Assembly (NCBI GenBank): GCA_026770585.1
Contig: MU647122.1
Coordinates: 166,414 to 177,100 of the forward strand
Length of the DNA stretch: 10,687 nucleotides
Direction of reading: 5' to 3'
From: Baffinella frigidus
Lineage: Eukaryota; Cryptophyceae; Cryptomonadales; Baffinellaceae
Position numbers and translations under genes: made by a program. The notes under the pieces were generated by a model. That model worked only from the letters and a program-made list of their open reading frames with translations, did no database searches and was not told the DNA's origin. Positions within the stretch are counted from its first letter, which is position 1. Every line of letters starts with the position of its first letter. Of this stretch, positions 1 through 9,300 are shown piece after piece.

Positions 1-330
1 AGGGTTTAGGGTTTAGGGTTTAGGGTTTAGGGCTTAGGGTTTAGGGTTTAGGGTTTAGGGTTGAGGTTTTGGGGTTCAGGGTTTAGGGTTTAGGGTTTAG
101 GGCTTAGGGCTTAGGTTTTAGGGTTTAGGGCTTAGGGTTTGGGGTCTTAGCGTTAGGGTCTAGGGTTTAGGGTCTAGGTTTTAGGTTTTAGGTTTAGGGT
201 TTAGAGTCTAGGGTCTAGGGTCTAGGTTTCAGGTTTTAGGGTCTAGGTTTTAGGGTTTAGGGTGTAAGGTCTAGGTTTTAGGTTTTGGGTTTTAGGGTCT
301 AGGGTTTTAGGGGTTAGGGTTTAGGGTGTA
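1..330 (+). repeat. Degenerate TTTAGGG tract at left edge
   Basis: Nearly perfect (TTTAGGG)n for the first 60 bases, then increasingly mixed with GGTCTAG, TTTTAGG and GGGTTTTAGG variants. The G-rich strand is on plus at a left edge, the opposite of a chromosome-end cap there, so it is interstitial. Confidence 0.93.
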
Positions 331-344
331 CAAACGCCGCGCAC

Positions 345-386
345 AGGCTCCTCATCCTCGTGTCCCCGCGCCCCTGGAGGCTTGCC
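345..386 (-). CDS. Candidate exon 9, copy 1 (KPPGARGHEDEEP)
   Basis: Fourteen codons, GKPPGARGHEDEEP, between CCCTGACAG acceptor and CCT|GTGCGC donor. Not a recognisable TTLL motif; the TTLL core ends upstream of here and tails vary. It is called because the same cassette recurs four times (also 486-527, 656-691, 773-809), each time in a telomere-like background and with the same acceptor and donor context. Which of the four is used, or whether several are, cannot be told. Copies 1 and 2 have 42 bp and open frames. Confidence 0.5.
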
Positions 387-3300
387 CTGTCAGGGGTTAG
401 GGGTTCAGGGTTTGGGGGTTAGGGTGCAGGGTGCAGGGTCAAGCCTGGAGGTTTCCTCCTTCGGTTAGGGTTTGGGATTTAGCACGGGCTCCGCATCCTC
501 GTTTTCCCGCGCCCCTGGAGGCTTGGTCTGTTAGGGGTTTGGGGTTAGGGTTACACACAAAGGGTGTTTAGGGTTTGGGATTTGCAGAGTTGCAGGGGTT
601 TGGGGTGTAGGGTTTAGGGTTTAGGGTGTATGGTTTAGGGTTTGGGGTTTAGCACGGGGGATTCGGCCTCGTGTCCCCGCGGAGGCTCACCCTGTCAGGG
701 GTCAGGGGTTAGGGTCATACACGCAAAGGTTAAGGGTTTCGGGTGTATGGATTAGGGTTTGGGATTTAGCACGGGGGATTCGGCCTCGTGACGCCCCTGG
801 AGGCTTCCCCTGTTAGGGGCTAGGGGTTAGGGGTTGGGGGTGAGGGTTCAGGGTGCAGGGTTTATAGTCGAGGGTTTGGGGTTACGGGCTTAGGGTTTAG
901 GGTTTAGGGTTTAGGTTTTAGGTTTTAGGTTTGAGGGTTTGGGGTTTAGGGTTTAGAGTTTCCAAAAAACCTTATCGAAGCGAGCAGTACGCATCTCGAG
1001 ACCCTAACTCCTAAACTCCAAACCCCAAACCCCTAACCCCAAACCCCAAAACCCAAACTCCGAACCCCGCACTTTTCCGAAGCGGTCGGTGAGTATCTCG
1101 AGACAGCCTCCGACCCGCGTTTCGGGTTTCACGGTTTCGGGTTTCAGGGCAGCAGGGTTCGGATTTTAGGGTTTCAGGTTTCCAAGGACCTTTCCGAAGC
1201 GAGTGGTCAGCATCTCGAGACAGCCTCCGACCGCGATCGCCTTAGCTCGCTTCCCAACCTCGCACTCGCGGTGCGTGTGGGGAAGCACATCGTCCTCGCA
1301 CTCGCACACCTACGGTTCATCCGCAGGGTTTGAGGGTCTGGTGCTAAGGTCTAGGGTCTAGGGTTTAGGGTACAGCGTTTTGGATTTAGGGATTGGGGTT
1401 TAGGGGTAAGGGGTTAAGGGTGAAGGTTTGGGGTGTAGGGGTTAGGAGTTAGTGGTTAGCAGCCTCCCATCTAATCACCACCGCGTTGGATTTAGCCTTC
1501 TTTCCGACTTCGCACTCGCGGTGCGTGTGCGAGGTCGGAAAGCACATCGTCTTCGCACTCACACATCTTGGGCAGGGTAATGAGTTTACAGTCTATTTAG
1601 AGTTAGGGTTTATGGAGCACATCGACTTCGCACTCGCACACCTTGGTTGGGGTGTTGAGTTTACAGTCTATTTTCAGAGTTTGGGTTCATGGTCGGGAAG
1701 CACATCGTCCTCGCGCTCACACACCTGCGGGGGTATAGGGTATGGGGTTTACAGTTCACGGAATCCAGTCTATTCATAGTTTGGGGTTAGGGTTGAGGGA
1801 TTTTTTCGCCTGCTTCCTGACTTCGCACTGGGGTGTGTGTGGGGAAGCTCATCAGCAGGCACCCACCTTGATTAGGGTGTTGAGTTTAGGGTATATGGTG
1901 TGGGTTTTACGGTGCAAGGATTCCAGTCTATTCGGAGTTTGGGAGTGGTGTGCAGGGCGTAGGGGTTACGGTTCCAGGATTCCAGTCTGTTCGGAGTTAG
2001 GGTTTATGGAGCGAAACCTGAAACACGAAACGCGAAACCACTGACGCTGGACTGTAGGCTAGACCCTGGACACCAACCGTAAACCAAGCCACACAGCGCA
2101 TCATCTTAGCACTCGCAGCACTGCGGGGTCTCGAGTTGAGGTTTGATCGTTCCAGGCCCAGGGTTTAGGAGCTACGGTATGCAGAGTTTGAGTTTAGGGT
2201 TGAGAGATTAGGGTGTGGGGGTTAGTAGAGATCAGGGTTTAGGGATCGAGGTCTAGGGTCGAGGGTTTAGGGTTCCGGGAAACCCAAAACCCTAAACCAG
2301 GCTGACTTGATCAATGTCGAAGCCTAAAGCCTAACCCCCAAACCCCAAGCCAAATAAGGTTTACCTTGGTCTCAATGTCGAACCCTAGCTCCTCAAAATT
2401 GATGGTGTAGTCGTACGCCATCGGATGAAAGCCCCGAGTGTACTTAGGACGTTTGGTCGGACGTGCCCCGTACCAAAACGGTTTCTGTGGTACTAACCCA
2501 GGACGTTCCGCCGGACGTGACCCTCTCAGAACAGTCGTCTCTTGCAGCCATTGTTGCCCTTCCCATTTCGATGGACCATCTTAGCTCAGCGGTTACCTTA
2601 GTCTCAATGTCGAAGCCTAGCTCCTCGACGTTGATGGTGCAGTCGTGCGCCATCCAAGGCTGCCGAGCGAGAAGGGAACAGTCCATCTAAACGCAATCCA
2701 TAGGCCCTACGGATTCAATACCGTAGGGACATAGGGGAATCCTACGGAAAAGCCGAGGTCGATTTTCGACCTTGGCTTTTGATTTCGTGCCAGAGTCGCT
2801 CGGCAGCGGGTTACCTTAGTCTCAATGTCGAAGCCTAGCTCCTCGACATTGATGGTGTAGTCGAACGCCATTCTCGGGTCTGCATCCACTTGCAGGAAGT
2901 GCACCTGCGATAGGTTCAGGGTTTAGGGTCTCTGGTTTAGGGTTCAGGGGTATGCGGGGGTTTGGTGTTTGGGGTTTGGGGTTTGGGTTTTGGGCATTAG
3001 GGTTCGAGGTGTTGGCATGCGGGGTTGGGGTTTTGGCATGAGGGTTTGTGGTTTGGGGTTATGGTGTATTTGTACACCATTCTCGGGTCTGCCCCCACTT
3101 GCAAAACGTGCACCTGGGTAAAGGTTTAATATGAAAACGACTTTAATTTAAAACCTGAGGAATCAATGATAATTACTACACGAATACTTGAATATTACTC
3201 ATAAAGATCATGTTGTGTAGTGAATTTCATTGCCCAGAAGTTTTAAATCAAAACCGTTTTCCTATGAGATTCGGGGCTTGATGAAGAGAACGCCTGCGCC

Positions 3301-6300
3301 CAAGGTCGGGCAAACTACCCACATGGTGGACTACGAACCTTTCATCAAAAGTCAACTTGCCGTGAGGTAGTTAACTTCAAGGATTTCCTGGTGCAATTTG
3401 GTCACGTAACACCCTGAATTCCAGCCCCAATCGAATCCCGCCTAAGGGGCTTCCTACGGATAAGGTAACGGAACGTCGGCCCGATTTGGGCCGACAATCC
3501 CTTCGTAGCCCGCTGTGTGGCTTGGTTTACGGTTGGTGTCCAGGGTCTAGCCTAGTGTCTAGCGTCAGTGGTTTCGCGTTTCGTGTTTCGGGTTTCGCGT
3601 CCACATCTGCAAGCTCGCGTCGATGAGCTCCAATACTTCTGTTGTTGGTAATACCTAATACCTATTACCTAATACTCATCCAGGAACAAGTATCTTTCTT
3701 TTTAAAAATGTGCATAAAAATTACTACACAATTGCTTCGGACGTGACCCGTTGTGTAGTAATTTTCATTGCCAGCTTTTGAAAGAAAAATACGTGTTCCC
3801 GGATTAATACCTGCAAACTCGCGTCGATGAGCACGTCGAGTCCGAGGATGCGGAAGCACCCTGCGCCCCCCTAGAACCCCGCTACTGTTGTTGGTAATAC
3901 CTAATACCTGTTTCCTAACCACACGGTGGGCTTTGAGAGTTCTGGGACCCCTAGATTTAGCGATAACGTGACCAAATTTGCATGAGAAAATCTTTAAAGT
4001 CAACTGTCCACAGGGTAAGTTGACTTTTGATGAAAGGTCCGTAGTCGCCGCGTGGTACCTGCAAACTCGCGTCGATGAGCACGTTAATAGGGTAACGGCC
4101 TGAAAATGGGGTAGTTAGGCCTACGGCATTGCCTAGGACCTCCTACCGTAGGCCGAGACTTTTTGGTCCAAGGATCCCTCGGCCTACGGTAGGAGGTCCT
4201 AGGCAATGCCGTATGCCTAACTACCCCATTTTCAGGCCGTTACCCTATGAACGTCGAGTCCGAGGATGTAGAAGCACCCCTGCGCCCCCCTCGAATCCCG
4301 CCCCCCCCCCTTCATGAATAACCCATCAACGAACATAGAGCCATTCCGGTAGGACTTGTCGCGTTTTCGACTTCGAGATTTCAAGATTTCAGACTTCAAA
4401 AAGGTTTTAAAGGGCGTAAAACGTTTTAAAAAACACCGTTTCAAATCTCATGGTACAAATGAAGTCTCGAAGTCTCGAAGTCTCGAAATCGAAAACGCGA
4501 CAAGTCCTACCGGAATAGCTCTACCACAGAGTGGTTTCGTGATTCGTGTTTCGCGCACGCACCTTTAAGCTCGCGTCGATGAGCACGTCGAGGCCGAGGA
4601 TGTGGAAGCACCCCGCGCCCCCCTTGAACTCCGCCTTCCCCTTCATGGCGTTCGCCACCGCCGCGTGATGCGCCGCCTGGGGGGTTAGGGTTCCGAGTTT
4701 CGGGTTTTGGTTTCAGAGTTTCGGGTTGAGGTTTCAGAGTTGAGGGTTCGCACAGGGAACCCGGAGGCGTTCGCGACCGCCGAGTGGTGCGCTGCCTGAG
4801 TTTAGGGTTCAGAGTTTAGGGTTTAGGGTTTAGGGTGTAGGGTGTAGGGTGTAGGGTTTAGGGTTTAGGGTTCAGGTTCGAAATATCGTGCGCGGCCTGT
4901 GGTTCAAAAAGAGGCGTTAGGGGAGCCTGGCGTGGGACCTGAGCGCTGATCTGGCCCCCGCGCTAAACCCTAAACATAAAACAGAAAACCATCGAACCCC
5001 GAGGCTTGCCCCTGATGTCGTTTGCCAAAATCAAAATCCTTAAAGTTAACTGCCCACAGGGTAAGTTGACTTGTTGTGCGCAGCCTGAGGGTGTAGGGTT
5101 CAGGGTTCAAGGTTTAGGGTTGAAGGTTTAGGGTTTAGGGTTTACACATGGACCCCGGAGGAGTCAGGGAGCCTGAAGTGGAGCCTGATCGCTGTTGTTT
5201 TCCTAAACCCTAAACCCTAAACCCTAATCCCTAACCCCTAAACCCTAAAACCTGAACCCTAAACCATGCACCTCCACGTACTCGTCCCATAGAATGTGTT
5301 AATTAAAGCCTTTCCTGCCAACGAAATTTACTACCAAAATGCTTTACTATCACCAGCATGGCCCATTGTGTCATAATTTTCGTTGGCGGGAAAGTCTTTA
5401 ATGCATGCATTCTCTCAGATGAGTACAGAACGCTGGGCGTTCTTTCGGCTCTCGAACGGGAAGGGGACAAGTTCAAGGGCTTTAAATCTTTGTACCTGAA
5501 ATGAGGTCCAGATTCTGGACCTGGACTTTTACAATGTTCGGAAGTCGCTCGAGAGCAGAGGGAGAAGACTTCAAGGAGATAGGATCACTCAACCCTAAAT
5601 TCTGAATCCCAACCACTGGACCCTAAAGCCTAAATCCGAACCCCTGGACCTCAAGGAGCAGTGGATGCAGCATCTGGCTCTGAGGGTCACAAAGAGGAAG
5701 AGAAAGAACCTCGAGTAGTTGCGGATGCCTACACAATGTTCTTGAGTGGAGGCGCTCGAGAGCGGAGGGGGAAGAGGCTCGTAACCTCGAGGAGTTGTGG
5801 TTGCATCAGCTGGCAGACAGTCGCCGCCATGCCGTAGATGCCACGCCAGATCTGCTGAGGTTTTAGGGTTTACGGTTTACGGTTGAAGGTTTTGGGGTGC
5901 GGGAGCCCTTCCTGCTCGTGGTCGCACACTTGGGTTAAGGGTTTATGGTTTAGGGTTCAGGGTTTAGGGTTGAGAGCTAAGAGTTTAAGGTTTGCGGATT
6001 GGGGGGGCGGCTAGCAGTCACCGCGACACCACGTGGGGTGTCCAAGCCAGTAACGTTCAATAACATTGTTATCCCTCAAGTAGCGAGAAGGCTCATGCGC
6101 CCTACCGCAGGGCCCTAGGACCTGCCTAGGACCTCTTGGGGGTCAAGTTTGACCCCCTCGCCACTTGAGGGACACGTGTAGGGTTCCACACGAGGCTATC
6201 CATTGCGGATTGGGGGGGCGGCTGGCAGTCACCACGACACAGTACAGTCCACCTACCCTAACACAGGCTACCGTAATACATACATACCCTCCACACATAC

Positions 6301-9300
6301 TCCTTCGGCCGGCCCCCGGTTTCCCCCTGCAAGAAAGTGTGCCTGAAGGGTGGACACCATAACGCATACCTACCCTGCACACATACTCAATCAGCACACG
6401 AGGCTATCCATGCAAACAGATTCATAAATTAATTATTGGATTATTGCCCAGGAAACACGCCAAAAGTCAGCATTTGATCACGTTTCCGAAAGGACATCCG
6501 TACGGAAACGTGATCATTTCCCCACAAATTTTAAAATGTTCTTTTATTCTGTTCGCATGGATAGCCTCGTGTGGCACAGTAGGTGCCCCGCCAGATCTGC
6601 TTAGGGTTTAGGGTTTAGAGTTTGGGGTTTGAGGTTTGTTTTTGAACCTACAGTGTAGGGTTTGGGGTTTGGGGTTTGGGGTTTTGGGTTTAGGGTTTGG
6701 GGTTTGGGGTTTGGGGTTTGGGGTTTAGAGTTTGAGGTTTGGGAGGTATTGACGCCGGCCTTCTTGAGGGCAGTGAAGGTCTGCCCTGTACCCTATTCCC
6801 TATACCTAAACCCCTAAACCCTGTACCCTATGCGCTGTACCCCATACCGTGAGGCGGGCCCACGAAATCCCGATTCGAGATTAATCTGTATGAACCGCGC
6901 CATAAATGTATGAACCGCGCCATTACAGTGTGTGAACCGCGCCATTAATCTGTATGAACCGCGCCAGTCCGAACCGCGCATCAGCAGGATCCACACAGTG
7001 GGCTTCGAGGGTTTCGTTGGACCTGGATCCCAGGGGGGTACGTGACCAAATTGCACCAGAAAATCCTTGAAGTTAATTGCCTCAAGGCAACTTCACTTTT
7101 GATGAAAGGTTGGTAGTCCACCGTGTGGTCGGGGTTCGGACCTGGGAGGTATTGACGCCGGCCTTCTTGAGGGCAGTGAAGGTCTGGGTGATGGTGCGCT
7201 GTGAGGATTGGTTCGTCTGCAAAACGAGGTGGAGTTATAATCCATCCGGAAAATGCTTGTATGAGCGGCCGACACGGGTTACAGTAAGTGGCACAATGCG
7301 TAGCATGTGCGGCGCTGACGCTGATTGTTTGGCAATAAATTATCAATGTTCCGGCTTCTGGTCGTTGGTAGGCAGGGGTTCCGGTTTCGGGTGTAGGGTT
7401 TACGGTTTCGGGTTTGAGAGGCTGAAGAGACCTTTGTTTACTAAGGCAGGCCCCAGAGCTCTTACAAGAGACGCTAACCTACTAGTTGAACTCCCCGTTC
7501 TGTTTTGTGTCATTCCTTGCAACCTACACCCTAAATCCTAAACCCCAAACCCCGAACCCCGAAACCAAACCCCAAACCCCAAACCCCGAACCCTACACCC
7601 TGAACACCGAAACCCTCGACCCTAAACCCTTTCAACGACCCTAAATCCCAAACCCTAACGCAAGACCTGCCAGTTGAACTCACCCCTCTGTCTGGTGCTC
7701 GCATCGTCCCCCCCACCCTACATCCTGAACCCCAAACCTTCGTCCTTAAACTATAAACCTTACACCCTTTTCAGCACCCTACAGCGGGACCTGCCACTTG
7801 AACTCACCGCTCTGCTTAGTGAGCGCGTCGCTCCCTTAACCCTTAACCCTTAACCCTTAACCCTTAACCCTTAACCCTTAACCCTTCAGGTCCTTGAGGT
7901 TCTTCAAGCTCCCAACATAGGCGGACACCGGAACTTGTTCTGCAGAAAAGGTTAACCCTCAGCCCTACATCCTCAACACTAAATCCTAAACCGTAAACCC
8001 TTTTCACGACCCTGAAGCAAGACCTGCCAGTTGAACTCGTCACTCTGCTCAGCGAGCCCCCCCCTAGGGCCACTGTAGGGCTAAAGGTATAGGCCTACTG
8101 TGGCTGCTCCCCCTAGGACCACCGTAGGGCCATATGTATAGGCGTACTGTAGGGTCCTAGGGGGGTGCGCCTCCTTATGAGCGAAAGCAAGACCTGCCAG
8201 TTGAACTCGTCACTCTGCTCAGCGAGCGTTTGGTGTTTCCTACACTCTTTCCTACACTCTACAGCCAAGGTCAGGGCCGGGAGGAGAAACAACCCGGGAC
8301 CCGAAACCCTACGGGATGCATGAACCGTAAGAGCGCTGCCCGCCGAGACAAACGTCGAGAGTGGGGCGTCTCAAAGCAAAAGGGAACCTCCATTACTGGG
8401 AGTCACGGTGGATAACCTGCCAGTTGAAGTCGCCGCTCTGCTTTGTGAGCGCGTCGTGGGTGAGGTGTGCCAGCAGCTGCGTTTGCGTCGAGAGAGTCCC
8501 CTTCGCAGGGCCCTGCGGAAGGTGTATCCAATCAGTTGGAGTATTGACTCTGGAGTATTGACTCGACAGCACACACTGTCAGCCAGCAGGCGCGTCTGTA
8601 TCGAGAGAGTCCCCTTTGCAGGGCCCTGCCACGCGCCAACAGTCAACACCGCACCCTTCGCAAGGCCTTTTTTTATCGTATATTTGTTATGCAGATATAC
8701 GTATGTTTCTTCAGCACACAATTTGGCGGGTGAGGTGTGAAAGGAGGTGCGTGTGCGTCGAGAGCTCGCGTGTTGAACAGTCAATACCCCACCCTTCGCA
8801 GGGCTTTGTTTTGTCGTATTCGTCACTAACCCAAACGTGAATCATCCATGGGACCCTGGCCCCTTCTCACGGCCCTCACAAGGGTGTAGTCAATCAGATG
8901 GAGCCCCCGAGAAAGTCAAACCCGCACCCTGCACAGGGCCCTGAGAACGGTGTGCCCTGGCCTTGAAGGGTGTGTTGGATCAGAGCATTGAAGCCTTCTT
9001 GGTGTTGGCATGGTATACCACACAGCGGGCTAAGAAAGGATTTTCGGGCAGGAAATGCCCGAGTTTCCATTACATTATCATCCGTAGGAACCCCCCTATG
9101 TCCCTACGGGTTGCATACCGTAGGATGGTAGGTCTCATCGCTTAAGGTTTATTCGAGATCCCTTCGAAAACCGCCGTGTGGATTTAGGCTGCTGCAAATC
9201 AAACACTTCCAACAGAGGCTGTTTCGTGCATTGCCAGAATCAAATTTAGGCAAATCCAAACTGGCATCAACTTTAGGCAACACCAAACTGTGGACTGGTG

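Larger units (their letters stand above)
387..1070 (+). repeat. Telomere-like repeat between exon 9 cassettes and exon 8
   Basis: GGGTTTAGGG, GGGGTTAGGG and GGGTGTAGGG variants separate the exon 9 copies. The G-rich strand is on plus up to about 960, then reverses to C-rich CCCCAAACCC at 1003-1068. This is the predicted intron between exons 8 and 9. Confidence 0.85.
1310..2360 (+). repeat. Intron 7-8: mixed telomere-like repeat and exon 8 fragments
   Basis: TTTAGGG variants at 1340-1460 and 2155-2280, a short C-rich inversion at 2280-2350, and repeating units with TTTACAGTCTATT / GGATTCCAGTCTATTCG (1584-1600, 1660-1675, 1760-1780, 1918-1935, 1977-1993) that travel with the exon 8 fragments. 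No other gene seen. Confidence 0.75.
4677..5265. repeat. Intron 5-6: telomere-like repeats with exon 6 fragments
   Basis: TTTAGGG and GTGTAGGG tracts at 4680-4750, 4800-4875 and 5090-5150. A C-strand tract CCTAAACCCTAAACCCTAA runs at 5202-5262, where the strand reverses. Between them GGAGCCTG..GAGCCTGA(T/G)CGCTG appears twice (4921-4950, 5167-5195), another local duplication. Confidence 0.8.
5414..5785. repeat. Intron after exon 5: duplicated junction segments
   Basis: GCTCGAGAGC(A/G)GAGGGGGAAGA occurs at 5547-5568 and 5755-5776, each next to an exon 5 end fragment. A short C-strand telomere-like patch (CCCTAAA.. CCTGGACC) runs at 5588-5650. No independent gene is seen. Confidence 0.6.

Noticed and set aside
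1-60. Chromosome-end telomere at the left edge
   Set aside because: The G-rich strand reads 5' to 3' into the window from the left; a left-end cap would show CCCTAAA on the plus strand. The repeat also decays and contains exons.
1486-2044. Two overlapping ORFs of about 100 codons on plus
   Set aside because: They are the reverse strand of exon 8 fragments and repeat units; the amino-acid repeats mirror the DNA duplication.
3665-4003. 112-codon minus-strand ORF
   Set aside because: Spans a foldback element, an exon 6 fragment in the wrong frame and a CCACAC element; an accident of inverted repeats.
4129-4568. Short ORFs on both strands
   Set aside because: Formed by the two hairpin elements; one contains the split exon 6 copy, which is described as such.
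6880-6980. CRISPR-like short repeats
   Set aside because: Units are adjacent with no spacers of uniform length; it is a minisatellite in a eukaryotic sequence.
7053-7079. KILEVN on the plus strand, resembling the TTLL EVN motif
   Set aside because: It lies in the internal stem of the CCACAC element, on the wrong strand and out of gene order; the same stem occurs in unrelated places.
7077-7541. 154-codon plus-strand ORF
   Set aside because: Opposite strand of exon 4 and a CCACAC element; no recognisable motif, composition follows the repeats (GSGFGCRVYGFGFE).
8371-8826. 151-codon minus-strand ORF
   Set aside because: Overlaps exon 3 in another frame and reads through degenerate repeat units; no family motif, while the alternative frame has HLTH..FNWQ.
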